64,000 bases of DNA from Artemisia argyi (GCA_030686995.1 CM060697.1:106267272-106331271), one strand, 5' to 3'. Positions 11,230-24,034 are shown, counted from the stretch's first letter. The notes: generated from the letters alone by a model not told the origin. Numbers and translations: made by a program.

Positions 11230-12192
11230 TCCCACTGATACCTAACCGATAACGAACCAGAATGTGTTCGATCTGAGTACAATCGAATTGCTAAGTTACA
11301 GCTACTCCTAGTGCGAAGAAAAATAAAGAAAAAAGGGACAACATCGTGTTGTGGTCGCGTACCCTTTGCACAGTGTTCTCTTCTGACTTTTAGACCTCCA
11401 CTCCCTCTGCCACCATTCTAAAATTGATTCAAAAGCTGCGGTTGGCATGGCGGTGTGTGGTGCTCGTCGATCTCTCCGAACCATTATACCCCAAGCCACG
11501 GCAAAACAGCCCAAGCGCAAGCAAGCTTGGCCGCCCAGCGTCCTCAAATCATTCAATGTCATCAGCTGAGCGACGGAACAAGACGGTAAACCAACCACTC
11601 GTTGTCGTTTAGTTGTATTTTTGAGGAGATATAAAAAGAAGCAACCTTACTAAGCAAACGTAGGCTTGGGCTCGAAAGCAAGAAGCAATGGCTTTCGCGC
11701 TTGTTGGAGCTATTAAGCACCTTCCTTCATAAGAATAGACTAGAATTAGTCCGGATCTAGCCTTAGTGTAGTAAATACCATCAACAGGATGAACTATATT
11801 TGAAGGAAGGCATCTATTCAAGTCTTTACTGAATTCGATATGCGTAGATTCGATTCGGAGAAGAGATTCTTTCTTGTAAGAACATGGCAAGCTAAGTGAA
11901 GTCATTCAAAACTGGCAAGCACCCAGAAGCACTAGACCAATAAGCTAGATCTCCCTACGGGGCATTGCACGTTTAGCTGATCAACGATGATTACAATATC
12001 GGGTAACCCTGTCATATATTTAATCCCGCCCAGACCTTCCCCCAATCCAACATTTTCAGGTGAAAAGAAGATAGATGACTGAGAGTCACGGGATTTTGAA
12101 ATCGCCGCATCTAGCTCAGCAGCTTCTTCAAAAGAGATGTCGGAATTCTCGATTTTGAAACATATGCGAAATTGAGCAATATGATTGGCCAA
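11230..12192 (-). other. Organelle-derived DNA insert (mitochondrial-like, with a plastid rps2 piece)
   Basis: Composition changes sharply from the AT-rich flanks. On the minus strand, 11932-12192 encodes GGIKYMTGLPDIVIIVDQ, a stretch I recognise from plastid ribosomal protein S2. It is preceded by an unrelated frame (about 53 residues) and followed by 'lnvqcpvg', so only an rps2 fragment is embedded. The flanking minus-strand frames 11308-11598 and 11609-11905 have the non-repetitive, GC-moderate look of plant mitochondrial intergenic DNA. The simplest reading is transfer of a mitochondrial segment that already carried plastid sequence. Exact edges are uncertain. Confidence 0.55.
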
Positions 12193-13389
12193 AAAAATTC
12201 AAAATTGAATTAATTTTGGTCAAACTTTAATAACTTTGATGGAGAATTTGATTGAGGAAAAAAACACATAAAAATATAGGTGTCAAATTTATGAAAATAA
12301 AAACTTAAAAAAAAGATGAGGTAGTTAATAAAACATTAGTGGTTGAATTTTAAATATATTATGTGGAGTTAAGTGTAAAATTATAAATCTCCATCTTTTT
12401 TTTTATAACTTTAGATAATAAACAAATAACCCCTTACACTTTATACCCCTACACTTTATAATATGAACTTTGTTTACAATTACATGAGTATTAGTATTGG
12501 TTTGAGAATTCCACTTATTGAACTTACAAAATTTTATAAATGTACGAATTAGTTTTAATATACGTTAAATACTTTTAAAATAAATATTAGTTTCAAACTT
12601 TCATCTATTAAAATATCTTTTTACTATATACGTTAAATATAAATAAGAACTCATGTTATCCTATTTAAAAGTTTAATCTATACGTACACGGGTTTGAATA
12701 TTAAATACAGTTAAATTATTATTAACGGTAATATAAATATCAAATGGTAAGTACGAGTTGCTATGATATGAAAATAGATATATGCGATTCTACTTATAAC
12801 GACTCGTGTAATTATTATTTAAAGTTTATATACGGATATCCGAAAAAACATTTTTAAAAAACTTCATCAATGCTCATTATGTGCTACTAAACTCGCACAT
12901 TTTGTACAACACGATATCAATAGTTATAGTTAAACAACAACATCAACCTCAACATTAACATCTATGTCAGCTAAACAAAGTTAAATCTTTCATCTAATAA
13001 ATTTTTTACAAAATATTAATTGATATTAATACATAATGAAAAACTCATGCATACTTATTAGTTGTACTTATATCATAATTTTCACGGGTAAATTCTTATA
13101 TATTCATATAGTAAACAAAAAATTTAAAATAAATTTGATTTATGTGTAAACCCATGTGATCAAAGAACCTTTGGCCCAATAACATTATAAGGAAACACGC
13201 TAAAGAATCCAATACAAGGTCGATGTCACGGTTATATTTACAATTTCTGCTAACTATTTTTCTTACTTTCGCACATGTTGATGCTCTAACTTTTTAAAAT
13301 ATACATAAGATTTTCTGTTTTTAAACGATAATACTATATAATTAAATTTTTCTGGGAAAACCCCGTGCGCGCACGGGTATTATAACTAG
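12193..13389. other. AT-rich DNA with a strong Helitron-like 3' end
   Basis: The perfect 16-bp palindrome CCCGTGCGCGCACGGG (13362-13377) is followed after 8 bp by CTAG (13386-13389) and a T. This is the classic Helitron 3' terminus (GC-rich hairpin, then CTRR, insertion before T). The 5' end of the element was not identified, and no helicase or Rep frame is present. Confidence 0.5.
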
Positions 13390-13989
13390 TGTATATATAC
13401 AAGGTTCTCGGGTGCCCCCGTGTTGCCGCGGGATGAATCATAGTTGTAATATTCATGTAAGTTTGTAAATTGAAGTCATGACTTTAGGTATAACGAGTGA
13501 GGAAACCCGCGCGTTGCGGCGGGAGTGTTTAGATATGTGTTTTATGTTGTATGTTTTGTATTTTGCGAATAATAGGTTTTACGGTTTTAAAACTTCGTCG
13601 ATTTTCTAATATTGGTTTGTCACAGTATTAGAAAGAAAGGGTCTATTGCAAGATAGACTCTTCAATTTTATGCTTGGTGAGCAAAATCTTCCCTTGATTG
13701 ACCCAGCACAACCTAGAAAACTCTAATCGTATTGCACTTGCCAAATTATTTGAATTATTTTGAGTTTGAGAAAAACTTTGAAGTTTATGTTTGATTTTAT
13801 TAGAAAAATTATTTCGTGAACAATGGCGCAAGTTTCGTAATTTTTCGAGTCCGTTTCCTATGTCGTTTGGACCCCGAAGCTTTTATCGTGAGAAGTTTAA
13901 TGCGTTGGCAGTTTTGGTCCCTTGACTTATCTTTTTATTTCACCCTACACTTCCATGATATTCAAAAACCACCCCATACTTTTATTTCA
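13390..13989. other. Spacer with GC-rich CCGCGCG motifs
   Basis: GC-rich islets 'gtgcccccgtgttgccgcggg' (about 13412-13433) and 'acccgcgcgttgcggcggg' (about 13506-13525) stand out from an AT-rich background and resemble motifs at 23828-23858 and 35402-35430. They are probably subterminal parts of Helitron-like elements. No gene is recognised. Confidence 0.35.
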
Positions 13990-14385
13990 TATAAATACCC
14001 CCATTACCCCCACTTTCTCTCATTTTCACTAAAAAAAATACACACACCTCACAAACTCTCTCTCCCTCTCTTGTTTTTCCGGCCGCCGCCCATCGCCAGA
14101 CAGCAGCAGAATCCGGCCATCGTCGCTGGAAAACTTTCCGGCCTCCTCACCTTTTTACACCAACTTGTAGATCGTGATATCCCCCCGACACCATCGTACC
14201 ACCCACGCACCACCAAACACCCCCGTTTTCTCCCACGCGCCTCCCACCACCGCGACACCACCACCACCACTTTTACATCATTTTCCGACGGTAAATGGCG
14301 TGCCACTCGCTTTTCTTTCTCATTTTCTTTTAACTATTTTGAAAACCCTAGTTTTTATAAAAATTTTATAAACCGATTTTGTTAA
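13990..14385 (+). promoter_or_regulatory. Promoter-like segment: TATA box, CT-rich leader, Pro/His-rich open frame
   Basis: TATAAATA (13990-13997) is followed by a pyrimidine-rich leader (about 14010-14080) and a C-rich region (CACCACC, CCGCCGCC) that stays open in several frames on both strands. Plant core promoters and the U3/R region of Asteraceae LTRs both look like this. Downstream 'actgagtcaacttggtgactcgatgag' (about 14479) resembles repeats I recall from Gypsy LTRs. No matching LTR partner is visible, so the origin is undecided. Confidence 0.35.
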
Positions 14386-14846
14386 TAAATCTTTTATGAA
14401 AACCTTTTATAAATGTTTTTAGCCTAAAACTCATGTGGGTCTCTTTTGTTTTCGACCTGGACCGCGACTCGGATGGACTCACTGAGTCAACTTGGTGACT
14501 CGATGAGGGTTTGGTAATATTTTTCTTGTTTCTTGTTGTTTGGTGACCAAGGGAGTAATATTTGTGTTTGGATTTGAATTTCGAGGGTCCGTTTGGCCCA
14601 TTTGTGTCTCAACAGCCGACAGCCACCACCACCGCGACTTGGGTGGTGGTGGAGGAGGGGAGTAGTATTATTATTTTTGTTGTTGTTGCTGTAAGTGATG
14701 GATTGATTTGGTTCGGATTTGGTTTGAGCCTATATTGAGGTTTAGTATATACAAAGTTGGGAATAAAAAAATATAAAGTTGTGAATAAAAAAAATAATTT
14801 TTTACTGTAGCTATGCAAAGTTGTTGGGAGGATAGCCCAAACTTTA

Positions 14847-14847
<1 letters not shown>

Positions 14848-14925
<78 letters not shown>
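14848..14925. repeat. (AT)n microsatellite
   Basis: About 39 uninterrupted AT dinucleotides. Confidence 0.98.
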
Positions 14926-14927
<2 letters not shown>

Positions 14928-15344
14928 GTACTCAGAACCATCACACCAAAAATACAAATTACAAAGTAAAAAGAATAAATTTTAACAAATAAAAATTTTT
15001 GGTAATTACCCAAAATCGTTTTAAATCGTTTAGCATGCTATATTACCCAAAATCGAACAATGCCTAACAAACGATTCCGTGGCTTTTTAATCAGTCACTC
15101 TAACCGACTTTCATTTTGTAATACACTTTCATAAAATGTTTAAATATGCATATTTTGATATGTTGTCACATTAAATTTAGTAATACGTGTTAGGTTTCCT
15201 GATGTGATAACACATCAAAATAATAATATTAGAATAGTTAATGAAATTTTGTTACATTTGCTCATATTTTATAAAATTTACTTACCAAAACAAGACATTA
15301 GAAAAAAAATCGTTATTTTATAGCCGGGTTAATATACAAATGTG
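14926..15344. other. AT-rich spacer, nothing recognised
   Basis: No coding frame, terminal repeat or RNA gene is evident. Confidence 0.5.
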
Positions 15345-15645
15345 TTAATAAACCTTTTGAAAAAATGCGCCTAAGATACCGAACTTTTATTTTGTTCACT
15401 TAAGTAACTAAACTTATGAAACATGACATTTTATAGTCACTGAATTTATAAAAGTATACATAAACATCATTGAACTTGTAAAAACACAACATTTATGTTA
15501 CTTAACTTATCTAAAATATACGTTCAAGTCACTCCAATTAACAACGAAATTATAGAACAATATGTCTCATATCAGTTCAGTAATTCAAGTGAACAAAATA
15601 AAGTCCTGTATTTTAAACGCACTTTTTATAAAAGGTTAATGATAT
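15345..15645. mobile_element. Foldback MITE (about 300 bp) with ~50-bp inverted repeats
   Basis: The left end (aaccttttgaaaaaatgcgcctaagatacc...ttattttgttcactt) is matched in inverted orientation by the right end (aagtgaacaaaataaa...gtattttaaacgcac...aaaaggtt). The interior carries diverged direct repeats of 'acttataaaa..acat'. No clear target duplication was found and there is no coding capacity. Confidence 0.65.
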
Positions 15646-17255
15646 CTTTGTCTATTAACCCTTTTAGAGCCTAACCCAAAGACATATGCACACAAGAACT
15701 TTTTATCCAAAAGCACAAATAACATGGACCAAAAAAAACTTTATAACATACTACGTTTGTCTTTGGTTAATCAGTTTTCTTCTTTCATTACAAACTTTAT
15801 TAATTTTATACAGTCGATCCTATCTATTGATGTCACGACGCTATTGAAGAAGCAAAAAGGAAATGGCGAAAATGGTCTATTTTCATGTCACCAGAGCTGT
15901 TAGTATTTACACATTAGTCACTAGCTCGATTTTAACCCTTTGTTTAGAGCACATCGTGGATAAAACTTTTTCTTACCGGTCTCACAAACATATGTACTTA
16001 ACGTTGATAAAACGGTATTTAAACAAACACACAATAGCAAATTAACGTGGTCACACGATCAAGTAATCATTACATATACGGCCGAACTAGATTTTATCCA
16101 CGGGTACTAGACTACTACTCGTAGCATACACTTACGTATGCCTTAAATTAAGAGGTGAAAACGAGTTATCCCTATGAGATTACTATTTCGGACTAAAAAT
16201 ACCTCATGGGCCAGCATCACATGTTTGTTGCCCTGCAACCAACAAAGGGCATTCCGCTTAAGCCCCGCCCATCTTGCTGGGACAGCATTGTTCAGCATCG
16301 AAAAAAAAAAGCTGCTAATTAAGAAACTGCCCACAGACTCTCGCTCCGTGGCAGCGGCCAAGTCTTTCTAGACTCAACAATTGTATCTTTTCCTGTTGAA
16401 CTATTTGTGCCTAGGTGTCATTGACAGTCAAAATGGATATATTTCATAAGAAGATATAAAATTTAGATGCGCTAGACGCTATGCTGCTTAAAAATTATTT
16501 TTCGCATGAGAAACGTTCATGTACTAGCTTTCGGTGGAAAGCTCGTACAAAGGGTTAAAATCGAGCAACTTGTCATAAATGATAAGAACAAGCAACCTGA
16601 GACAAAACAAAAGACATGAACGAATTAGATATGATTTGCTTAGAGAACTTGGAATTTTCTTCTTGCTTTCGGGGTCTAAGATTATCATAAAATTAGGTTG
16701 TTTCAGATTTACAATTTTCAATCACCAATTCTGTACTGGTTTCCATCCTTTGTACGAGTAGTTTGTATGACCATGATAACCTGTTAATTATCAATTTATC
16801 ATCTACATGTTGCAAATCTAATTGATTGGTAACAGACTAGCAGATACACTAAGGAATCAGGAATCCCAGTTTCTTCTACTTCTAACATCAACTGGTCTAA
16901 AAATCAAAATACTACTAACATACATCGATCTTTTATCATTTCTATAACTTCGTTTCTCTACACCAACTACATACACATGCAAAACTTTGGCATCTCCATA
17001 GCCTTGTCTTCTTCTGATCGACCAATCACCTCTCATCTCGTCTTGTCTCCTCTTATTGGGACGTTGTCATCATTCATTAAGGGCGACATTTTTTTAAATG
17101 AGTTGCTCTTGTAGCCAAATTATTCCAATTTAAGCACAACTCATGAAAAAAAAAATGTTTTACCAGAGTCCCCAAGATTAAAAACGCATGAGGGCTGTAA
17201 CTAAGGTGTGGTCCAATGTCCACATGATTCCATACAGTGAATGTTTTTCCTGCTA
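15646..17255. other. Spacer downstream of the host gene, no gene recognised
   Basis: Mostly AT-rich. A short GC-richer island at about 16190-16370 is open on both strands (minus frame with NNAVPARWAGLKRNALCW), but I could not assign it to a gene, SINE or LTR. The stretch next to 17256 is the likely 3' UTR of the DUF630/DUF632 gene. Confidence 0.45.
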
Positions 17256-20200
17256 TCAAGCAAGTTTATCTTGTTCTATCCGTTGCAATAGTTCCTCGTA
17301 TGCTTTCAATGACATAGAAGTGAACCGTTCCATGGACTCGAATACACGCTGCAGACTCGTCTGCAAACTACCATTTTTACTGGTTTCACTCTGATACACC
17401 ACATGTCCTAATGACATACCCTTGTCATCATCTCCTGATGCCACAACAATCATTTTGTCCAGCATCTGCAACTCTTTATGAATCTTCTGATCCTCTTTAT
17501 CCAAATTCTTGACATTTCTTTCCATACTTTTATCAACCACCATTCTTTGTCTCATTTCTCCCTTATCCCGTTCCCATAACTGCAGAACTGTAGTTGCAAA
17601 ATCCCTCATCGAGTCCACCACTTCCTTATCAGATATTCTTTGCATAGCTTGTGCCCACTGGTTACAGACAATGAAGATAGCTGGCGCACCTATTCTACCT
17701 GGAGAGTAAGGAACTGGTCCATCTACGGTTTCTTCAGGCTCATACATAAGACATTTTAGAAGCCACTCATTTAATGCTCTCACGAAGCCCTTTTGAGCTC
17801 CAAACCAGCAAGAGAACCTTATAGCCCAATTGAGCAGTTCATGTTCAAGTTGCAATGTGGCTTCTAGACTTGCATCGCTCGAGTGTTTTTGAGAGGCAGC
17901 GGCATCAATACCCTTAGCTGCACGGATTGCCTCATACTGACTATGGTGGCATTCTACCATCAATCTCCACATCCCCGTTAATCTAGAATCAACATATCAC
18001 ACATTAGATATAAACGAACTAAATCATATATTTTTATGATAACAATAATTTTTCTGGAGGTAACACTTATGCAAGGCAATTCAAACCACTAAGAGCTAAG
18101 CTATACGAATTACGAAGACTCAAGTTTACATAATCCTACACGAAGTATCATAACGTTCATTGCAGTTACAATCAGAATTTTGTAAAGATTATATGGACCT
18201 ACATGTATATATGAGCCTATACAGTCAGAATCTTGTAAAGATGATATGGCATATACTAGCCAAATTTAATAAGAACAAAGCCAAGGAATACATGTCCCAA
18301 AAGGCTCTATTATTTTATCTTTAGGTTCTGCAAAACTTTCTGTTTTTATTCTGCAGGCATATGCGGCCCCACAATCTTATAGTGGGATCAACATGTTGTA
18401 GTGGAGATGGTAGATGATTGTGCAAAAACTGAATAAGCAAATACAAAAATATATATAAAAAAGCATATGCGTACCCTTCAATGAAGTCATTCAGTTGTGG
18501 CCACAATTCTTCATCTCGTAATTTGTTGATTTTCTCCGATATCTTATCCACAACTTGGATTGCAATTCGAATTTTCGTTGAAAGACTTCTAACGAAAGTC
18601 CTTGTTGCGTCAATTTTGTGAGGCTCGGCGCCTTTCTCATTCATACGTGAAAGTCTTCGCTTCTTCTCGTCATGGAGTAACCTCATTTTCTCCTCAATCT
18701 GTCACACATAAGAAAAGGATTTCACTTATTTAATTGTTATATAATCAGCTTAGATTTGTTTTATATGAGTTGGCCAACACAAAACCATGATTACAACCCA
18801 TATGCATACTCTATTAGTGACAATATAAATAAATGATTGTGTTTAGTAACACAAACAGTAGCAAATACTTAGAATTGAAAACTCTAAAAAAAGAAGTTTG
18901 ACGACAAAAAAAATTCGAAAGCTTTCCAATAGGAGCTCTACCAGAATATGAACTTATTCGGAAAATGAATGTTGCACCTTTCATCAGGAAAAATTAGTAA
19001 CGTGCAGACTATAATTATACGAATTTAATGCGTAAAACATGTTATATTAAAGGCAAGCAATTGGAATTAAAAACCTAGATTCCCGCAAAGTACGCAGAAC
19101 AGAGATATAATTGACAAGCAAGTGTTTAATAGATAGTCAAAACATCAATCTAATAATCGATCAATCCAAAAAGTTGGTTAACATATGAGCTTCGCAAACA
19201 TGATTCCATACCTTAACTTCATCAAACAACTTCTTCTCCCAAAGATACAGTTTATGCAGTGTGGATGAAAGATTCTTAGATTTCGTCAATAAATCTACAT
19301 CCGTATCCAAATTATCAGGATCGGCTGGCGCTAGTGCTAACGCAGGCGTAAACACATTCAGCATCTTGGATGGAACTATTCAAACATACGAGTAAATCCA
19401 ATAACTAAAGTCAGCAAAAACATATACAAAAATGCCCAAAACATAAAAGTAGTAACTGATAAACAATTCAATACACCCACTCACAATTTACACAAAAAAA
19501 CCCACTCGCTGACGTGTCAGCGAGCTGATTGGTTGGTTTTTTGTGTTGTGGGCCACAAAAAACCAACCAATCAGCTCGCTGACACGTCAGCGAGTGGGTT
19601 TTTTTGTGTAAATTGTGAGTGGATCTAGAATTATTCTTCAAATAAATCATAAATTAGACCTTGATACGCCACATGTTTCCGATTATGAGGAACTTTCCCA
19701 ACCTCAAGCATCTTCGCCAACTCATTCCCACACTCCGAAGCACGATCAAATTGGAAGCAAATCTCCTTAACAACATCCGAATCATTGCTAAACACCACTC
19801 CATTCTTCTTTTGATCCTCCTCAACAACCACTTCTTTATCCACCACATGAACATCATACTCCACTGGATCACTTCCCTCTTCCTTTTCTTTCGCTTTCTC
19901 CACCACATTTGGCAACTCGTTTTCCTCGGCTTTTTTCGCCTCTTTTTCAACCACTTTTTTATCAACAACAACAACTTCTTCTTGATTAACTTTTTTATAA
20001 AAAAATTCATCTTCTAGTTCAGGTATTCCTTCCTCCTCCCTAACTATACTCGAACCTCGGCTTATCGTACTCGTCTTAGTTTCGATATAAGGCGGATAAA
20101 AACTCTCGTAACTCTCAAACGGATTCAAAAAATCCCACCCGGAGCTCGCCGCCGCCACCGGCGGAGGCGGCGGTTTCGAACTCTCCGACACCTCCGCCGT

Positions 20201-20830
20201 CACCGCCGCCACCGCCGCCGGCGGTTGACCGAAAAACTCACCGTAGTTCGAATAGTTACTGTTATACGTATAACTATTAGGGTTTTGATCACTGTAATAT
20301 ATAGGCTCACTACTTAACGGTTTCTGCTGATACAAAACAGACGGCGTCACTTCCTTCACCATATAACTCATCGTATAACCTCCCGCCGGAAAATAACCGC
20401 CAACCGGAGGATAACTCTCATGCCACGCGCCGCCGTCAACCATCCACGCGCCGCCGTGACTGTCATCATGCAGATGCAACGGGCCATCAGAATCATCATC
20501 ATCATCAGAATCCGTACCAAAACGTATATGAGACTCGCCGGAGTTAGTTTTCTTGTGAGCAGCAACGATGACGTCATCATGATCAGCTTTGCTACGAGAA
20601 GTGACGTCATCAGTATTGTTGTGATGAAACGATGACGTAGGATGATGGTTGAAAAAAAGGGTTAGGGAATGACTAAGGGATTTTAACGAAGTGACGTAAG
20701 CAAAGTGAGCTTGTGATAAAACGTAGCGCTGGTGAATTGCCTCGTCTAAAAATTCGCATCTTTTGCGGCATAAGATCACTGCTGCTGATGAGTTGTAATC
20801 TTCTAATGGTTTTGAACCAACACATCCCAT
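17256..20830 (-). CDS. DUF630/DUF632 protein (NRG2/REL2-like family), four exons
   Basis: This is the only intact-looking host gene. Exons on the minus strand are 20830-19660, 19375-19212, 18698-18475 and 17982-17256. All introns are GT-AG, exon phases 1, 0 and 2 fit, and the sum is 2,286 nt (761 residues plus stop). The start MGCVGSK is a likely N-myristoylation/palmitoylation signal and opens DUF630 (about residues 1-60: ...LCRKRCEFLDEAIHQRY). A Ser/Pro/Asp-rich linker follows, with a polyproline run and WDFLNPFE, a family hallmark. DUF632 begins near residue 365 (FDRASECGNELAKML) and runs through exons 2-4, with RSLSTKIRIAIQVVDKIS and LRDEELWPQLNDF. The family includes plasma-membrane-associated or nuclear proteins such as Arabidopsis NRG2 (nitrate signalling) and rice REL2 (leaf rolling). 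Which member this is cannot be decided from the sequence. The length is normal for the family and no disabling mutation is seen. Confidence 0.93.
19477..19622. mobile_element. Foldback MITE in intron 1 of the DUF630/DUF632 gene
   Basis: Nearly perfect inverted repeats of about 65 bp (ccactcacaatttacac...cactcgctgacgtgtcagcgagctgattggttgg) are separated by a ~10-bp loop (ttgtgggcc). The right end reads 'gtgagtggatctaga', resembling the end 'gtgagtggatgtagc' of the MITE upstream of the same gene, so both belong to one family. The element may extend a further 10-20 bp on each side. The right edge lies only ~20-40 nt from the exon 1 donor site (19659/19658). A transcript through it would form a very stable hairpin. 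Confidence 0.85.
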
Positions 20831-20990
20831 TTTTTTTTTATAAAAGTTATCTCAACTGAAGGAAAGAACAGAGAATATTTGGTTTAGGTGAAGAAGAATG
20901 TGGTGAGTGATGGAATGATGGGGTGATGAATATTTGGAGAGAGGTGTTGTTTATGATTGTTTTGCCTTGTAGTATGGTGAAAATGTGAAT

Positions 20991-21170
20991 GAGGGATGCT
21001 ACATCCACTCAAAAAATCCACATAAATCACCTACACGCTGAGGTGGCGTCCATTGATTGGTGGAATGAGAGAGGAGAGAGAAAAACTATAATAAAGTCCA
21101 CAAATCAGTGAGTGACACCTCAGCGTGTGGGTGATTTGTGTGGATTTTGTGAGTGGATGTAGCATTCCTC
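20991..21170. mobile_element. Mutator-type MITE (180 bp) just upstream of the DUF630/DUF632 gene
   Basis: A perfect 9-bp direct repeat AATGTGAAT (20982-20990, 21171-21179) flanks inverted ends GAGGGATGCTACATCCACTC on the left and GAGGAATGCTACATCCACTC read inward from the right. A 9-bp target duplication is characteristic of the Mutator (MULE) superfamily. It lies about 160 bp upstream of the ATG and may therefore affect the promoter or 5' leader of the gene. Confidence 0.88.
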
Positions 21171-21179
21171 AATGTGAAT

Positions 21180-21577
21180 ATGGTCCCCCTAATTGTTTGG
21201 TGAATGATGAGTTAGTGAGTGAGTACCTACATACATGTGCTAAATTGTTGAAGTTGTACTTGCCTCAATAAATGTTGATCTTCATTAGAGCTGTTTTAGC
21301 TGCTTTGTTTTTTATCTCAAGATTTTTTACGGAGCTAGAGGGTTTTGCGGAGTTACTGACTTTGATGGAGTTTTGATTTGTGGTACCACACTTGTTTCTT
21401 TGTTATTTACGATGTCGACTCTCAGTATGTATTATTGATTTTTGTCTATTAACTATGTGATTTGAGGCTGAATGTATTTATCGAAGTTTTTTACTCGTGT
21501 TTAGTTTGTCAATGACTATTCAGTGATGGTTGCTTCTTTGCAACTAATCGAGAAATTTCATTAATTTGATTTTGATA
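21180..21577. other. Upstream spacer of the host gene
   Basis: AT-rich, with no recognisable coding sequence or clear TATA/regulatory element that I can defend. Confidence 0.5.
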
Positions 21578-22719
21578 TCTATACTACATATAATAGGCAA
21601 ATGAATCTCTCTCCAAAAATTTTAAATGTACAAAAAATTATGCAATGTTTACAACACTTTAAAGCAAGGAATCTTCATAGTTACAACAAGTAAAGCATTG
21701 TGTGCAAGCAAAACATGCATGACACAAAATTCAGACCAAAATACAGAAATATATACATTAAATAGCCTTTAAAACACCCCTTCACCTAAATTTACAATAA
21801 TTTAAACCTAAAGTACAACCCTCTATGAACATCCTAGCCATGAATGCCAATCTAATTATACTATTAATCAAAACAAACAACATCAAACCACAACTATCTA
21901 AAACCCATCTCCTCAACTAATTTATTTTCCGGTGATAGCAAATGTTTTTGTCCGCTAAGTTAAACACCAGAATATAAATTACGACGAAAATAATTGTTCA
22001 AATTTTTATTTCTCATTACAATACCTATATGGTTAGTAATGAACTATCTAAAACCCATCTTGGCTTTTACAGTACAACACCATAAATCAAGAATGACGTA
22101 AAAAAAGTTAAAAACAATAAAAATTAAAATAAAATTAACAAACATCATTTAATATAAACAAGTACCACTTTGTTGCCTATTTGGTTGCAAAAAATGGGCA
22201 AAATAACATCTATACAAAGAACAGAAACAAGATACCTCCCTTCACTCTCCAACTGACAATCTACATCATACTTCAAACAAGAACGAAACATCAAAGATCT
22301 CAGATTCGTGTTTGGAGTTATAAAATATAATCTTTAAAGATTCAAAACACAATATCATCATAGATCTTAAAAGAAAACAAAACATGCACCTACCCGAGAC
22401 CCGTGTATAGGATCTTGAAGCCAAAAAACGTTTGTGCTCTTCGAGGGTTACTCGAAACCAAAGAGATCAAAAAGGGTTCTTCATTTCTGTTTGGTGTTCG
22501 AATAAACAAAGAGATTCACGATTAAAATAGGTATCCTAATGTGTGTATTGGTTCGGTTTTAAAAGGAACGAATTATCTTGAATGGAAATGTTTGATTTGG
22601 TGGCTGGGTGTTTCATTTGAGAGTATGGTGGTTGCAAGATTTTTTGGTAAAATAGGTTTAGGGTTGTTAGTTGTTGAGAGGTATTAGGGAATCAAAAAGA
22701 GGTTGTTGTTTATTGTGAT

Positions 22720-23151
22720 TAGGGGTGTCATTCGGGTCAACCCGACCCGATAAGCCTCTTATCGGGTCGGGTCTATCGGGTTTTCAACATATAAAATTTA
22801 ACCCGCAACCCGATCCGATAAGGAATCGGGTTATCGGGTTCGGGTCTATCGGGTTATCGGGTCTATCGGGTTCGGGTTATCGGGTTCGGGTTATCGGGTT
22901 ATCGGGTCAAGTTCAAAAATTATAAAGCTTTTAATGGGTTATTATAGCTTATCGGGTTATCGGGTCAACCCGATAACCCGATAACGAAATAATTAAGACC
23001 CGAAACCCGACCCTATAAGGCTATCGGGTTTATCGGGTTGACCCGATAACCCGATAAGGTATATTGGACCCGAATCAACCCGACCCTATAAGGCCTTATC
23101 GGGTTCGGGTCGGGTTCGGGTCGGGTCGGGTCGACCCATTTGACACCCCTA
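22720..23151. mobile_element. hAT-type MITE (432 bp) filled with ATCGGGT repeats
   Basis: The 8-bp target duplication ATTGTGAT (22712-22719, 23152-23159) flanks termini TAGGGGTGTCA and TGACACCCCTA. The interior is a dense set of CGGGT/ATCGGGTT units in both orientations (e.g. 22740-22915, 22957-23135), so the whole element is self-complementary. The 66-residue open frame inside is a by-product of the repeat. Confidence 0.92.
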
Positions 23152-23159
23152 ATTGTGAT

Positions 23160-23994
23160 GATATTTAAGGTTTGTTAGTATTAATTAGAATAGGGGTATA
23201 ACCGAGTTTGACTTGGGCTTTAACAAATTTGGTATACTACTTAAAGATTGGGCTGTTATTGGACCACTAATATCCGAAAAAAGTGAAAAAAAAAATAACA
23301 AAACGTGTAAGAAAAAAAAAAACAATAAATAAAAAAATAAATAAAATAAAAAATCCTAATACTAAAACTAATATCTCAAAAAAAATATATGAAACCAACA
23401 TATTGCGCATGTTTGATATTATTAACTTGGTTGTTAAGTACAAAATCAATTAAACACGAGTATCAAAATCTTAAAATTAAGAATACAACATTAAATACAC
23501 TAATTAATATTATTTTCAAAGCACTCCTATAATAAAAAATACACGTTATTATACACATTGTACAAACAAATAAAACACATAAAGCTTTATACAATTTATA
23601 TGCTAACAAGTTGATGGTACATATGGTTTTGAAACCTTGACCGGACCAACGGTTCAACCGGAATCCGAAGTCGCCATCGGTTTGGCTAGCCAATAAAAGC
23701 TGTTCAAAAACGAAACTGAGAGGACCAGTCGGAACCGGTAAAGACAGGTGAACTGGGATCATTTTTTTTCTTCGATTAATCAGTTCGTCATTGTTATTTT
23801 GTTGACGCCTAAACTTTATTCACAGGGTACCCGCCGCTGCAACGCGCGGGTACCCTGCTATTTACATTGATTAGTTACAACATTTGGGTATTCATCAATG
23901 GTAGGTTCGCAAAACATTGAAACTGCTAACGCTGACATTGGTGGCAATACGTAAGCGAGGTTATCATTGATATAGATTACATCATTTACAAATA

Positions 23995-24034
<40 letters not shown>

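Noticed and set aside
13816..14385. 189-codon open frame, Pro/His/Ser-rich
   Set aside because: C-rich low-complexity DNA is open in three overlapping frames on both strands and downstream of a TATA/CT-rich leader; no domain or codon signature of a gene.
19477..19622. MIRNA-like hairpin gene in intron 1
   Set aside because: The near-perfect long arms and the related element upstream of the gene mark it as a MITE; without small-RNA data a miRNA call is not supported.
19654..20017. 118-codon frames on both strands within the host gene
   Set aside because: Shadows of exon 1 of the DUF630/DUF632 gene in other frames.
20567..20612. Two TGACGTCA palindromes that resemble the LTR motif
   Set aside because: They lie in the coding exon of the host gene (encoding Asp/Val/Thr), lack the central base, and are 31 bp apart rather than 23.
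22720..23151. ATCGGGT repeats as interstitial telomere sequence
   Set aside because: The unit is not TTTAGGG, it occurs in both orientations, and the block has hAT ends and an 8-bp duplication.
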